43,434 bases of DNA from an uncultured Eubacteriales bacterium (GCA_958352145.1 CATWNM010000015.1:1-43434); one strand, 5' to 3'. Shown: positions 7,469 through 16,270, counted from the stretch's first letter. Notes: a model not told the origin generated them from the letters alone. Made by a program: numbers and translations.

Positions 7469-8200
7469 ATGATGACAGTAAGTGAAGTAAGCAAATTGAC
7501 AGGCGTGAGCATACGCACCCTGCAATATTATGACAAAATCGGTTTGCTGAGCCCTGCGGGATATACGCAGGCCGGCTATCGGCTGTATGACGATACGGCT
7601 TTGGAAACGCTGCAGCAGATTTTGCTGTTTCGTGCGTTGGAATTTCCTCTAAAGGATATTAAGAAAATTATGGAAAGCTCTTCTTTTGACGGGAGTAAAG
7701 CGCTTGAACAGCAGATTACTTTGCTTAGGCTTAAAAAGGAACATCTTGAAAATCTAATTGATCTTGCTTGTGGAATCAAAATGATCGGCGTAAAAAATAT
7801 GGATTTTTCAGCGTTCAATACCCAGCAGATAGATGAATATGCGGCGCAGGCGAAAGCGTCATGGGGAACGACGCCGGAATATCGTGAATACGAAGAGAAA
7901 TCAAAAGGCAGGACAGCCGAACAGCAAAAGGCAATAAATATTCGGATGATGAATATATTCTCAGAATTCGGGGCCATTCGCAATGAGGATCCTGCTTCTG
8001 TAAAAGCGCAAAGCCTTGCAAAAAAATTGCAGAATTTTATCACGGAACATTTGTATACCTGTTCAAAAGAGATTCTTGCAGGTCTTGGCAGAATGTATGC
8101 AGGAGGCGGAGACCTGACCGCAAGTATAGACAAAGCCGGGGGCGCTGGAACCGCAGAGTTTGCGCATCGATCGATTGAGATCTATTGTAAAGACGCATAA
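7469..8200 (+). CDS. MerR-family regulator with TipAS-like ligand domain
   Basis: A 243-residue transcription factor. Residues 2-70 form the MerR winged HTH (MTVSEVSKLTGVSIRTLQYYDKIGLLSPAGYTQAGYRLYDDTALETLQQILLFRALEFPLKDIKKIM), followed by a coiled-coil dimerisation helix and an all-helical C-terminal domain from about 120 on (WGTTPEYREYEEKSKGR, HLYTCSKEILAGLGRMYAGG) like the TipAS domain that binds thiopeptides and other drugs in TipAL and Mta. Its own promoter has the diagnostic 19-bp spacer. The ribosome site AAGGAGA lies 8 bases ahead of the first of two ATGs. No efflux gene follows: the operon ends in a terminator, so the regulon other than itself is elsewhere. Confidence 0.92.
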   Translation: MMTVSEVSKLTGVSIRTLQYYDKIGLLSPAGYTQAGYRLYDDTALETLQQILLFRALEFPLKDIKKIMESSSFDGSKALEQQITLLRLKKEHLENLIDLACGIKMIGVKNMDFSAFNTQQIDEYAAQAKASWGTTPEYREYEEKSKGRTAEQQKAINIRMMNIFSEFGAIRNEDPASVKAQSLAKKLQNFITEHLYTCSKEILAGLGRMYAGGGDLTASIDKAGGAGTAEFAHRSIEIYCKDA

Positions 8201-8293
8201 GCAGGGAAAGATTAATCGCGGTTGATCGTCAAATTCTTTTCCGCCCGTTTGCTTTCTTTGGCTTCCCGGATATGAAATATGTGAACATGATAT

Positions 8294-8342
8294 AGTTTCC
8301 CTTGTTTTGCCCTTGCGGACCAAAACGAGGGAAACTTTCTTT
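8294..8342 (+). terminator. Terminator after the MerR regulator
   Basis: AGTTTCCCTTGTTTTG pairs with CAAAACGAGGGAAACT (one G-U pair), then TTCTTTT. Confidence 0.85.
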
Positions 8343-8418
8343 TCTCAAGCGGATGCGTAGGATTTTGTTTGCGGGAAGAGCGCCGTCAGGTAAAATGTCA
8401 AAAAAGTTTTGCCGTTTT

Positions 8419-8445
8419 GTGACCCTGCTGGATTTTTTCCGTGTA
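8419..8445 (+). promoter_or_regulatory. Candidate ECF-type autoregulated promoter
   Basis: GTGACC (8419-8424) and CGTGTA (8440-8445), 15 bases apart, resemble the GNAACC / CGTNTA elements read by ECF sigma factors, and they precede the sigma gene. Autoregulation is inferred. Confidence 0.4.
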
Positions 8446-8488
8446 TGATGGATGAGGGGCTCTATTCCGGCAGAAAGGAGATTCATAA

Positions 8489-9049
8489 ATGGAGGATAAG
8501 AAAATCGTAGATTTATACTGGAAGCGATCTGAAACCGCCATTTCAGAGACGGCGAATCAATATGGGCGGTACTGCCATCGTATTGCGTATAACATCCTGC
8601 ATAATAACGAGGATTGCGAGGAATGTGTGAACGATACATATTTGCGGGCATGGAACGCTATACCCCCTAAACGGCCGGATCGGCTATCAACGTTTCTTGG
8701 CAAAATCGTCCGGAACCTGTCATTAGACCGCTATGAGCGGTATACGGCGGAAAAGCGGGGCTTAGGACAGGTTCCGCTTGCGCTGGATGAATTAGAGGGT
8801 TGTGTTCCGGCTTTTTCCAACGCAGAACAGGTGACGGATGATCTTGCGCTCGCTGAGGTGCTGAACCGCTTTCTGGCCGGGGTAAAATCGGAGCAGCGAA
8901 AAATTTTCGTGCAGCGGTACTGGTATTTAAATCCCGTCAAAGAAATCGCGGCATATTTTGGTATCAGCGAAAGCAAAGTGAAAATGACGTTATTGCGTCT
9001 CCGGGGGAAATTAAAACGATTTTTAGAGGAGGAGGGCGTTAATTTATGA
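8489..9049 (+). CDS. ECF-type RNA polymerase sigma factor
   Basis: A 186-residue sigma-70 family protein. Region 2 is at about residues 15-85 (YCHRIAYNILHNNEDCEECVNDTYLRAWNAIPP and LSTFLGKIVRNLSLDRYERY) and region 4 at about 130-182 (RKIFVQRYWYLNPVKEIAAYFGISESKVKMTLLRLRGKLKRFL). Start follows AGAAAGGAGATTCATAA. Its last four bases overlap the start of the next gene (ATGA), so both are translated together and the downstream membrane protein is most likely its sensor or anti-sigma factor. The signal is unknown. Confidence 0.93.
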   Translation: MEDKKIVDLYWKRSETAISETANQYGRYCHRIAYNILHNNEDCEECVNDTYLRAWNAIPPKRPDRLSTFLGKIVRNLSLDRYERYTAEKRGLGQVPLALDELEGCVPAFSNAEQVTDDLALAEVLNRFLAGVKSEQRKIFVQRYWYLNPVKEIAAYFGISESKVKMTLLRLRGKLKRFLEEEGVNL

Positions 9050-10422
9050 AAACAAAACGGCTCTTGGCGGCGTTAGGGCAATTGGACGAACAGTATATTG
9101 AGGAGGCTGCAGATCGACCGCATGAAAGAAAAAGGCGAAACTGGATCAGGCGGGGCGCGGCCGCGGCGGCAATTATGCTGATATTGGTGGGCACCGTGGG
9201 AACGGCTATGGCACTCAGCCCTGAATTTTTCCAGAGGGTGCTGGCCTTTTTCCACATGGAGCAGGCCGAAACGGTGCCCGATCATAACGGTGAAGGCTCC
9301 GCTATTACGCAATCGGACATTGGCGGATTGGTAAAAGCCGAATATGTCCGTCTTGAGAGTTCCCATTATGCGTCGGGCTATGGAACGCTCTATCAAGTTG
9401 ACCGCGAGGAAAACGGCACGATTCGCGCCGTTCGATTTTGGGCTGTGGAGGACGGCGCTCTGCTTGCGTTGGATACGCAAAAGCATTCTTTTACAACGAT
9501 GTGGCAGAGCAAAACGTATCAGGGCGATATTTACTGGTGCGCCTATGACGGGGAAATTTCCCTTTACAGCAGCGGAATCTCCGATGTCTCTGGTTCTGAA
9601 TGGTATGCGGCTCCCATCCCGGGCCGCATGGACGCGATATGGCTCTATCTGTCTCAGGGAAGCCAAAGTGATTATTGGGCGTACCCTGTGCTTTACCATT
9701 TGGATACCGGGGAAGCGGAGGATGTTTTGCGGGGAACCGGGGTGGAAGAACTGTCCCTGGCTTATGATTACCAATGGTCAGGTGATTTGAGCAAAGTTAT
9801 CGTGACGTGCCGCAGCGCTGCGGCGCCGGAGAAAGCGTGTGTCTATTTCTGTGATGTGCTTGCAAAGGAATTGTCAGAACTTCAGGATTTGACCGGCGTG
9901 CAAAATGCCGATGCCCTTTTCGCCGATGACAGCACGCTTCTTTTGACACAGTTTACAGAACAGGGCTGTTCCGTTTTTACTTATGACCTGCACGCTGGGC
10001 AAATCGTTCAAATCTTGGATCAAATAAAGTGTTTTGGGCAAAGCGGCGAAGAAAATTATGGGATGATGTTCTTTGGCGGGCGGTACGGCCTATACGTAAA
10101 TCAAGCGGGCGGATTGTCCGTATTTGACCTAAAAACAGGGGAGGAGACCTTCGTAGACGGATTTGCCTTTTGCGCAGACGGCCGGTTTATTTCCAATCGT
10201 TCCAACACGAAATTGCTGTATTATGTTGCAGATGACAGCGCGAATGGATTGGGCGTATCTCAGTTGGGCGTACTGGATTTGAGTGCAGGGACGTTCACGA
10301 CCTTTGACCGGGCGGGTTATGACAGCCTCTACGAGTGGTCTGTCGGCTGGTTTGACGATGAACGGGTGGAGGTCTGGAGCCGGCAGTCGGATACAGGCGC
10401 TATATATCTGTATGAATTCTGA
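9046..10422 (+). CDS. Membrane-anchored sigma-factor partner with extracytoplasmic beta-propeller-like domain
   Basis: A 458-residue protein translationally coupled to the ECF sigma factor. A short cytoplasmic N-terminus of about 35 residues, basic near the membrane (HERKRRNWIRR), leads into one transmembrane helix (about 38-57) and an external domain of about 400 residues rich in repeated beta segments with YxLDxxTGE / VFDLKTGEE / VLDLSAGTFTTF patterns typical of TolB/WD40-like propellers. The position and layout fit an anti-sigma or sensor protein, but the N-terminal part is shorter than a classical zinc anti-sigma domain and has no HxxxCxxC motif. It could instead be an effector whose expression depends on the sigma factor. 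Confidence 0.72.
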   Translation: MKTKRLLAALGQLDEQYIEEAADRPHERKRRNWIRRGAAAAAIMLILVGTVGTAMALSPEFFQRVLAFFHMEQAETVPDHNGEGSAITQSDIGGLVKAEYVRLESSHYASGYGTLYQVDREENGTIRAVRFWAVEDGALLALDTQKHSFTTMWQSKTYQGDIYWCAYDGEISLYSSGISDVSGSEWYAAPIPGRMDAIWLYLSQGSQSDYWAYPVLYHLDTGEAEDVLRGTGVEELSLAYDYQWSGDLSKVIVTCRSAAAPEKACVYFCDVLAKELSELQDLTGVQNADALFADDSTLLLTQFTEQGCSVFTYDLHAGQIVQILDQIKCFGQSGEENYGMMFFGGRYGLYVNQAGGLSVFDLKTGEETFVDGFAFCADGRFISNRSNTKLLYYVADDSANGLGVSQLGVLDLSAGTFTTFDRAGYDSLYEWSVGWFDDERVEVWSRQSDTGAIYLYEF

Positions 10423-10440
10423 TTCAAATTCACATTTGCC

Positions 10441-10476
10441 GGGCGGCCGCCAGTTTTTAAGCGGCCGCTTTTTTTG
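10441..10476 (+). terminator. Terminator of the sigma-factor operon
   Basis: GCGGCCGC (10443-10450) and GCGGCCGC (10461-10468) form the stem, extended by flanking pairs, followed by seven T. Confidence 0.93.
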
Positions 10477-10544
10477 TTTGGCCGCCGATGCGCGGAAAAT
10501 AGGCTTAAGCCGGCTTTAAAGGCAAAAAAAATCACAATTTATTA

Positions 10545-10573
10545 TTGACAAACGATAAAATTGGTCGTATAAT
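10545..10573 (+). promoter_or_regulatory. Consensus sigma-A promoter of the DUF2975 operon
   Basis: TTGACA (10545-10550), 17 bases, TATAAT (10568-10573), 32 bases before the ATG at 10606. Confidence 0.92.
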
Positions 10574-10605
10574 AAGGGCAAATCATTTGGGAAGGACTTC
10601 AGAAT

Positions 10606-11052
10606 ATGGAAAGAAAAAACCGCTCCGCAAAGCTGTCGCTGATTTTTGTGCTGATTTTTTCCGTCCTTTTGACCGGTCTTCTTTTTGGCGCGCCTGCGCT
10701 GCTGCGCTGGTATATCGAAGCGACTAACCGGCCGGAAAGCATGCTGCTACCCGTATTGGTTACGTTTTACTGCGTCGTTCCCTTGGCGGCGGGGACGATC
10801 GGCTGCCTGCTCTGTCTGCTGCGCAGCATCTGCCAAAATCAAGTGTTTACTTTGCAGAATGTACGCTGGCTTCGCCTGATTTCCTGGTTCGTATCCATTG
10901 CGGCGCTTGTGTTTTTTGCGGCCGGTTTCTTCTATTTGCCCTTTTTCATTCTGGCGGTCAGCGCGGCGTTCGTCGCGCTGATCGTACGCGTGGTCAAAAA
11001 TTGTTTTGAAGCCGCCGTCCTGCTCAAGAATGAAAATGATTTGACCATATAG
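10606..11052 (+). CDS. DUF2975-family membrane protein
   Basis: A 148-residue protein with four predicted membrane helices (LIFVLIFSVLLTGLLFGAPAL, LLPVLVTFYCVVPLAAGTIGCLLCLL, LISWFVSIAALVFFAAGFFYL, FILAVSAAFVALIVRVV) and the hallmark segment NQVFTLQNVRWLRLISW of DUF2975. Proteins of this family are almost always followed by a small XRE regulator, as here 9 bases downstream, and the pair is thought to sense a membrane or cell-envelope state; no biochemical function is established to my knowledge. First gene of a three-gene operon. Confidence 0.88.
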   Translation: MERKNRSAKLSLIFVLIFSVLLTGLLFGAPALLRWYIEATNRPESMLLPVLVTFYCVVPLAAGTIGCLLCLLRSICQNQVFTLQNVRWLRLISWFVSIAALVFFAAGFFYLPFFILAVSAAFVALIVRVVKNCFEAAVLLKNENDLTI

Positions 11053-11061
11053 GAGGTTCTA

Positions 11062-11274
11062 ATGCCGATCCGTATCAATTTGGATGCCGTCATGGCGAAG
11101 AAGAAGATTTCTTCCGGTGCGCTTGCCGAAAAAATCGGCATTACACAGGCCAATCTGTCCATCTTAAAAACAGGCAAGGCCAGAGCCGTTCGTTTTTCGA
11201 CGCTGGAAGCCATCTGCAAAGCGCTGGGCTGCCAGCCCGGCGATATTTTAGAATACACAGAGGAGGATTTCTAA
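11062..11274 (+). CDS. Small XRE (YozG-like) regulator
   Basis: A 70-residue protein that is only a helix-turn-helix: MPIRINLDAVMAKKKISSGALAEKIGITQANLSILKTGKARAVRFSTLEAICKALGCQPGDILEY. This is the standard partner of DUF2975 proteins. Ribosome site AGGAGG lies 7 bases before the ATG. Its stop overlaps the start of the DUF4173 gene (TAATG), implying coupling of all three genes. It probably controls this operon, but no clear operator repeat was seen at the promoter. Confidence 0.92.
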   Translation: MPIRINLDAVMAKKKISSGALAEKIGITQANLSILKTGKARAVRFSTLEAICKALGCQPGDILEYTEEDF

Positions 11275-12848
11275 TGAACGATCCCAAGCAGTTTCCCGCT
11301 GATTACAAGTTTGATCCTGAAACCGGCAAACCGATCCTGCATCTTGCCCCAATTGAAAAACGCGACCGTGTTTATCCGTATGTCTGTGCGGCGCTCTGCT
11401 TGCTGGCGGCCAATTTTACGCTGTTTGGCGGATTTGCAGCTGGTTTTTCGATTGCGTTTATCTTGTTGGCCGTGTGTGCGCTGCTTTTCCTCGGAGACCG
11501 GCTGCACTATCGTCCTTTCAATCTGATCTGTCTGCTTTCAGCCTTTGTCGTGTCCGCCAGTTTTTCCATTTATCCGAATTCTGCGTTCTCTTTTTTTAAA
11601 CTTTGGTTCCTTGCGCTGGCCGTGTCGGTCTTTTTCATGGACGCGTGTGGGCTGCGCGCGCCCGTGCTCTGCGACTGGCGCGCCGCATTTGCGCCCTTTT
11701 ACCTGCTTGCCGTCGGCGGCGGAAACATTTCCTATACGGCGCGTTCGCTTGGCCGCGGTCAAGTTCGGTTTGGGAAAAAATTCTCTAAAATTTTACTGGG
11801 CATTTTGATCGCGCTTCCGGCGCTCGCCGTCCTGCTTGCTTTGCTGCAGCGCGCCGACGCCGCGTTTGAAAGCCTGGTTTCTTCTCTCCATATTCGCTTT
11901 GGCGAGATCATTGCAACGGTTTTGTTTGGCGGCTTGCTCTTTTTGTTTTTGTTCTGTATGCTCTTCGCTCTGCGCAAAAGGCATACGAACGAGCGTCCCG
12001 GCAGTCAAAAAGCCTATGCGTCCTTCTGCGATCCGACGGTTGCAAATACGATTCTTGTTGCAGTTTCCATTTTATACGCGATATATTTGCTGTCGCAGAT
12101 CGGGTATTTTTTCGGCGGTTTCAAAGGGGAACTGCCTGTTGCGTATACCTTTGCCGAATATGCCCGTCGCGGGTTTGGCGAGATGTGTGCGGTCTCGGTC
12201 ATCAATCTGATTTTGATTTTCTTTGCGCATCTCCTTGTGCGCCGTAAAGAAGAGGTGCTTCCGGCGCTGACGCGGGCTTTGCTGTTTTTTATCTCGTTTT
12301 TTTCTATTCTGCTGATCGCGGCCGCGATTGCAAAAATGCTTTTATATATCGGGCAATACGGGCTGACGTTTTTGCGCCTCGGCACGTCGGTCTTTATGCT
12401 GTTTTTGTTTTTTGTTTTTCTGGCCGTGATCCTGCGGCTCTTCCGCGCGCATTTTCCCTATATGCGCATGATCGTAGTGGCTGCCTGCCTGATTATGGCG
12501 GTGTCCAGCCTTGCGGATATTGAATCGGCGGCGGCACATTATAATTTCTACGCATATCAAAACGGTGTGCATGACAGCATCGACGTTGCTTATCTTGGCG
12601 ATTGCCAGGACTCGGCCGTCCCTTTGCTTGTCGAGCTTGCGCACGGCGAAGATCAGGCGCTTGCTGAGGATGCGTATCGTGAACTCTTTTGGATTTTGCG
12701 GACGCACGCCGATATTCGGTATGACGGAACCATACAGGAATGGAAGCATCGGGATATCCGCAGCATACATGTCGCCTATGTAAACGCCGACCGGCTGCTG
12801 CGGCAATACGCTGGTGAAATTTTGCAGCATAGCCAAGATTTGCGGTAG
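11274..12848 (+). CDS. DUF4173/DUF4153-like polytopic membrane protein
   Basis: A 524-residue protein with about ten to twelve hydrophobic segments covering residues 35-430 and a soluble C-terminal tail of about 100 residues. The blocks around ILVAVSILYAIYLLSQIGYFFGGF, YTFAEYARRGFGEMCAVSVINLILIF and LLYIGQYGLTFLRLGTSVFMLFLF match the DUF4173 family; the YAEYARRGFFEL-like motif is its signature. No function is known. It ends the DUF2975-XRE operon and a terminator follows. The start overlaps the XRE stop with AGGAGGATTTCTA as ribosome site. Confidence 0.85.
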   Translation: MNDPKQFPADYKFDPETGKPILHLAPIEKRDRVYPYVCAALCLLAANFTLFGGFAAGFSIAFILLAVCALLFLGDRLHYRPFNLICLLSAFVVSASFSIYPNSAFSFFKLWFLALAVSVFFMDACGLRAPVLCDWRAAFAPFYLLAVGGGNISYTARSLGRGQVRFGKKFSKILLGILIALPALAVLLALLQRADAAFESLVSSLHIRFGEIIATVLFGGLLFLFLFCMLFALRKRHTNERPGSQKAYASFCDPTVANTILVAVSILYAIYLLSQIGYFFGGFKGELPVAYTFAEYARRGFGEMCAVSVINLILIFFAHLLVRRKEEVLPALTRALLFFISFFSILLIAAAIAKMLLYIGQYGLTFLRLGTSVFMLFLFFVFLAVILRLFRAHFPYMRMIVVAACLIMAVSSLADIESAAAHYNFYAYQNGVHDSIDVAYLGDCQDSAVPLLVELAHGEDQALAEDAYRELFWILRTHADIRYDGTIQEWKHRDIRSIHVAYVNADRLLRQYAGEILQHSQDLR

Positions 12849-12878
12849 AAATTCGATTATTTCGGCATATCATTTGAC

Positions 12879-12920
12879 TTCCCCTTGGTCCATTCCGAAA
12901 CCGAGGGGATTGTTTATTTT
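12879..12920 (+). terminator. Terminator after the DUF4173 gene
   Basis: CCCCTTGGT (12881-12889) pairs with ACCGAGGGG (12900-12908), then ATTGTTTATTTT. Confidence 0.8.
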
Positions 12921-12978
12921 CACAAAGATTGCAAAGAATGCCGCAAAAAAAGATATTCTTTTTTATAGAAGTCCATGG

Positions 12979-12984
12979 TATACT
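12979..12984 (+). promoter_or_regulatory. -10 element of the FAD oxidoreductase gene
   Basis: TATACT 55 bases ahead of the ATG at 13040; the -35 (TTCTTT at 12956-12961) is weak, so activation by another factor is possible. Confidence 0.45.
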
Positions 12985-13039
12985 GAGTAAAAACGCGACC
13001 GCTTGTTTTTTACGGTTTTGCTGAAAAGGAGAACACAGT

Positions 13040-15253
13040 ATGCAGGTTGAAAAGATTGAAAAACGCTACGACTGCGTAATCGCCGGCGGAGGCCTTTCCG
13101 GTGTGTGCGCCGCGATTGCGGCGGCGCGTCTTGGCTCCAAAGTTGCGCTCATCAACAACCGCGGGTATATCGGCGGCAATGCCAGCGCGGAGCATTACAT
13201 TACGGTAAACGGTGCGACGGGCACGCAGGAATTCAACTTTTTTGCGCGCGAGGACGGTATTATCGAGGAAATCCTTTTGGAAAATCTGCACCGCAATCCC
13301 AGCGGGAACCGCTATATCTGGGACGCCGTGCTGATGGATTTTATTTTTGCGGAGGAGAATATTGATCTCTATCTCAACACCACGGTCTATGCTGCGGATA
13401 CTGAAAATAACCGGATTCATTCGGTGTCGGCGCTTTCGTCGCTCTGCGAGGAGCAGTATGTGTTTTACGCGGATATTTTTGTTGACGATACGGGCGACGG
13501 TACGCTTGGATATCTTGCGGGCGCCGAATATATGACCGGCCGGGAAAGCCGCGCCGAATATGGGGAACCGATTGCGCCCGAAAAAGCGGATCATTGGGTG
13601 CAGCCGAGCACGCTGATTTTTTACGGCACGGACACGGGCAAGCCGGTCAAATATATACCGCCGCACTTTGCGATGAATATTGAAAAGACCAAACTCTTGA
13701 AAAACCGGGTGATTCCGCCGGATAATTTTGCACGCAACCAATGGTATTATGAACTAGGCGGCGATAAAGACCAAACGCGCGGGCTCACGGAAATCATGGA
13801 CGAGCAGCGGGCTTTTGTCTACGGCATCTGGGACTATATCAAAAACAGCGGGAAATTTCAGGCGGAAAATTATGACCTTGCTTATGTGGCTTCCATGCCC
13901 GCCAAGCGTGAATGGCGGAGACTGCGCGGAGATGTGGTGCTTACCGAAAATGATATTGTCAATCAGACGGTTTTCGAGGATGTGATCGCTTACGGCGGCT
14001 GGTCGATCGATCTGCACGCGCTTGAGGGCGTATATTCGGACGATATTCAGAACCGGCATTACGTCCTGAAGGGGATTTTTGAGATTCCGTTGCGCGCCTG
14101 CTATTCAAAAAATATAGACAATCTGCTGGTTGCCAGCCGCTGCATGTCTACAACGCATGTCGCGCACGGCTCCACCCGACTGATCGCAACGCTTTCCATG
14201 ATCGGGCATGCGGTCGGAGCCGCGGCGCATCTTTGCGCCAAACGTGGCGTGACGCCGCGTGAAATTTACAATGCGCATATGGAGGAATTGCGGCTGCTGC
14301 TGACGAAAAACGACCATACGGTTTTAGGGCATCCGTATCGTGACCGCGCCGATCTTGCGCAGTCTGCGGATATCCGCGTTTCTTCGGTTAAGCCTTCCGC
14401 GCTCCGGCAGGCCGACGGCTATACGCGCTTAAGCGACAACATGGCGCTTGTTTTGCCTGCCGGCGAAAATTTGACGTCGCTGGAGCTTTTGGCGTGCGCG
14501 GACAAGGATACGACGCTGACCTATCGTTTATACCTGCCTTCCAATCATGAGAGCTACAATCCCGAAACGTTGCTGTATGAAAACCGGATTTCTGTCGCCA
14601 AAACTGAAGGAGAGGGCGCTTGGATCACGCTCCCCTTCAAGGTGGATGTAAAGAACCGGTATGTATTTATAGAATTTGAAGCGAACGGGGAGATGTCGCT
14701 GGCCTACAGCCGCCAAATGCAGCCGATGGTGCTGACGCTGATTCGGCGGAAGAACGAACGGGAGACCACGTGGGATGTCGTTCGGCGCTGCGTCAAAGCA
14801 TATATGTACCGCCAGCCTGCATATAGCTTGTGCTATGCGTGTCCCGATGCGAATCTATATGCGCCCGCGCAGATGGCCAACGGCTTCAAGCGTCCGTATG
14901 ACAATACCAATCTCTGGGTTTCCGATGATCGTGTCGACGGAGAATTTATTGAGATCAGGCTGGATTCACCGCGCGCGCTTTCCCAACTGGTGCTTACCTT
15001 TGATTCCGGCCTCAACCGGGTATACGGCAATTCGCATACCTATGATTATAATGCTATGCCGGAAATTGTGCGCGATTTTGATGTGTATGTCAAGGACAAA
15101 GAATCGTACCGGCTTGTTTCCAAGATTCGGGATAACTATCGCCGCGTCTGTGCGGTTTCGCTTGACTGCGTGGTTTCGGATCAGGTTAAAATTCTGTTTC
15201 ATTCGACCAACGGCGCGGATAATATACGGGTGTTTGAGGTATCTCTGTATTAA
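13040..15253 (+). CDS. FAD-dependent oxidoreductase (FAD_oxidored family) with C-terminal beta domain
   Basis: A 737-residue protein. The dinucleotide motif GGGLSGVCAAIAAARLGSKVALI is at about 15-37 and is followed by NRGYIGGNAS; ATP-type FAD contacts continue with DIFVDDTGDGTLGYLAGAEYMTGRES. The second half of the flavin domain has MPAKREWRRLRGDVVLTENDI and NLLVASRCMSTTHVAHGSTRLIATLSMIGHAVGAAAHL, which places it in the FAD_oxidored (PF12831) type found beside carbohydrate genes. The remaining 250 residues look like two beta-sandwich modules, perhaps discoidin-like. No signal peptide, so cytoplasmic. It is a single-gene unit; substrate unknown. A promoter -10 TATACT lies at 12979. Confidence 0.85.
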   Translation: MQVEKIEKRYDCVIAGGGLSGVCAAIAAARLGSKVALINNRGYIGGNASAEHYITVNGATGTQEFNFFAREDGIIEEILLENLHRNPSGNRYIWDAVLMDFIFAEENIDLYLNTTVYAADTENNRIHSVSALSSLCEEQYVFYADIFVDDTGDGTLGYLAGAEYMTGRESRAEYGEPIAPEKADHWVQPSTLIFYGTDTGKPVKYIPPHFAMNIEKTKLLKNRVIPPDNFARNQWYYELGGDKDQTRGLTEIMDEQRAFVYGIWDYIKNSGKFQAENYDLAYVASMPAKREWRRLRGDVVLTENDIVNQTVFEDVIAYGGWSIDLHALEGVYSDDIQNRHYVLKGIFEIPLRACYSKNIDNLLVASRCMSTTHVAHGSTRLIATLSMIGHAVGAAAHLCAKRGVTPREIYNAHMEELRLLLTKNDHTVLGHPYRDRADLAQSADIRVSSVKPSALRQADGYTRLSDNMALVLPAGENLTSLELLACADKDTTLTYRLYLPSNHESYNPETLLYENRISVAKTEGEGAWITLPFKVDVKNRYVFIEFEANGEMSLAYSRQMQPMVLTLIRRKNERETTWDVVRRCVKAYMYRQPAYSLCYACPDANLYAPAQMANGFKRPYDNTNLWVSDDRVDGEFIEIRLDSPRALSQLVLTFDSGLNRVYGNSHTYDYNAMPEIVRDFDVYVKDKESYRLVSKIRDNYRRVCAVSLDCVVSDQVKILFHSTNGADNIRVFEVSLY

Positions 15254-15445
15254 CGCCGGCTTTTCTCCGTTCAAATCTTTTGCGGGAAACGCTGCGCCGC
15301 AGACGCAGGCGCTGTGCGAATGTTTTATCCGCTTTCGCATGAAGACTGCCAAGGTGAAAATATTCGGAATGCTGGGGCTGTGTTTCCTGCAAGGAGAATC
15401 AAAAGTGTCGGTACTCCATTTGATGCTTTGGCTTTTTTCCGGCTT

Positions 15446-15482
15446 TGAAACCGGCGCGCGTGCATGCGCGCCGGTTTTATTG
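15446..15482 (+). terminator. GC-rich terminator
   Basis: AAACCGGCGCGC (15448-15459) pairs with GCGCGCCGGTTT (15466-15477), followed by TTATT. It lies 195 bases after the oxidoreductase stop. Confidence 0.88.
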
Positions 15483-15510
15483 TGCAACGAAAACCACCAG
15501 CAGTGCTGGT
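15479..15510 (+). repeat. Solo left-end remnant of an IS200-like element
   Basis: 32 bases match 39525-39556 with a single mismatch (G for T in the hairpin loop). The unit contains the subterminal hairpin arm ACCACCAGCA. Beyond 15510 the similarity stops. As at 39525, it sits in the T-rich tail of a terminator. Confidence 0.65.
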
Positions 15511-15556
15511 ATATGCGCGCCGTGCGCCTCTAGCCCAATATACCTTGCAAATCTTT

Positions 15557-15585
15557 TTGTGTTTTTGCATATTTTATGGTAAGAT
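15557..15585 (+). promoter_or_regulatory. Promoter of the flavodoxin-like gene
   Basis: TTGTGT (15557-15562), 17 bases, TAAGAT (15580-15585), 35 bases before the ATG at 15621. Confidence 0.5.
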
Positions 15586-15620
15586 ACCTATATGCAATCA
15601 ATTAGACAAACGGAGGGATC

Positions 15621-16247
15621 ATGATGAAAAAAGTATTGATGCTAAATGGCAGTCCGCATGAAAAGGGATGTACCTATACCGCGCTGCGCGAGCTTGAGCG
15701 GGCGCTTCAAAAGCATGGAATCGGGACGGAAATTCATTGGCTTGGCAAAGCGCCTGTCGCCGGCTGCATTGCCTGCGGCAGATGCGGCGAAACGGGGAGA
15801 TGCGTATTTGAGGACGGCGTGAACGCGCTTTTACCCCGCCTGGACGAGTTTGGCGCGCTCGTGGCCGCTTCGCCCGTTTATTATGCAGGGGCGAGCGGGC
15901 AGCTGACCGCGTTTCTGGACCGGCTGTTCTATGCCGGGGGCGCGCGCATGGCGGGGAAGATTGCCGCGGCGGTCGTGTCCTGCCGCCGCGGCGGCGCCAG
16001 CGCGGCTTTTGAGCAGATCAATAAATATTTCGGGATGAGCAATATGGTCATCGCCGCCTCGCAGTACTGGAATCAGGTGCATGGTTCCTCTCCAGAAGAT
16101 GTCCTGCGCGACGAAGAGGGGCTGCAGACCATGCGTACGCTCGGAGAAAATATCGCATGGCTGCTCCGGCTGATGGACGCCGGGGAGAAAGCCGGCGTCT
16201 GTCCGCCTGTATACGAAAAGAAAGTACGCACAAATTTTATACGGTAA
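15621..16247 (+). CDS. Flavodoxin-fold NAD(P)H-dependent FMN reductase
   Basis: A 208-residue flavodoxin-family reductase. The N-terminal KVLMLNGSPHEKGCTYTALRELERALQKHG is the FMN phosphate loop, followed by GCIACGRCGETGRCVFEDGVNALLPRLDEFGALVAASPVYYAGASGQLTAFLDRLFYA, the second flavin loop with the CxxCxxC-containing segment common to clostridial members of the NADPH-dependent FMN reductase/azoreductase group. Start follows GGAGGGATC. It is transcribed alone. The electron acceptor cannot be told; iron-sulfur ligation by the cysteines is possible but not established. Confidence 0.9.
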   Translation: MMKKVLMLNGSPHEKGCTYTALRELERALQKHGIGTEIHWLGKAPVAGCIACGRCGETGRCVFEDGVNALLPRLDEFGALVAASPVYYAGASGQLTAFLDRLFYAGGARMAGKIAAAVVSCRRGGASAAFEQINKYFGMSNMVIAASQYWNQVHGSSPEDVLRDEEGLQTMRTLGENIAWLLRLMDAGEKAGVCPPVYEKKVRTNFIR

Positions 16248-16270
16248 ATGTCATATTTTGTAAAAAAAGG

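Larger units (their letters stand above)
8201..8488 (+). other. Intergenic region with terminator and ECF promoter only
   Basis: This 288-base gap has no gene that I can support. It holds the terminator of the MerR gene (8294-8342) and the likely promoter of the sigma-factor gene near 8419-8445. Confidence 0.6.
15254..15620 (+). other. Gap with terminator, short repeat and promoter
   Basis: No gene is supported in this 367-base gap. It contains a strong terminator (15446-15482), a 32-base match to the left end of the IS200-like element at 39525 (15479-15510) and a promoter for the next gene (15557-15585). Confidence 0.6.
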
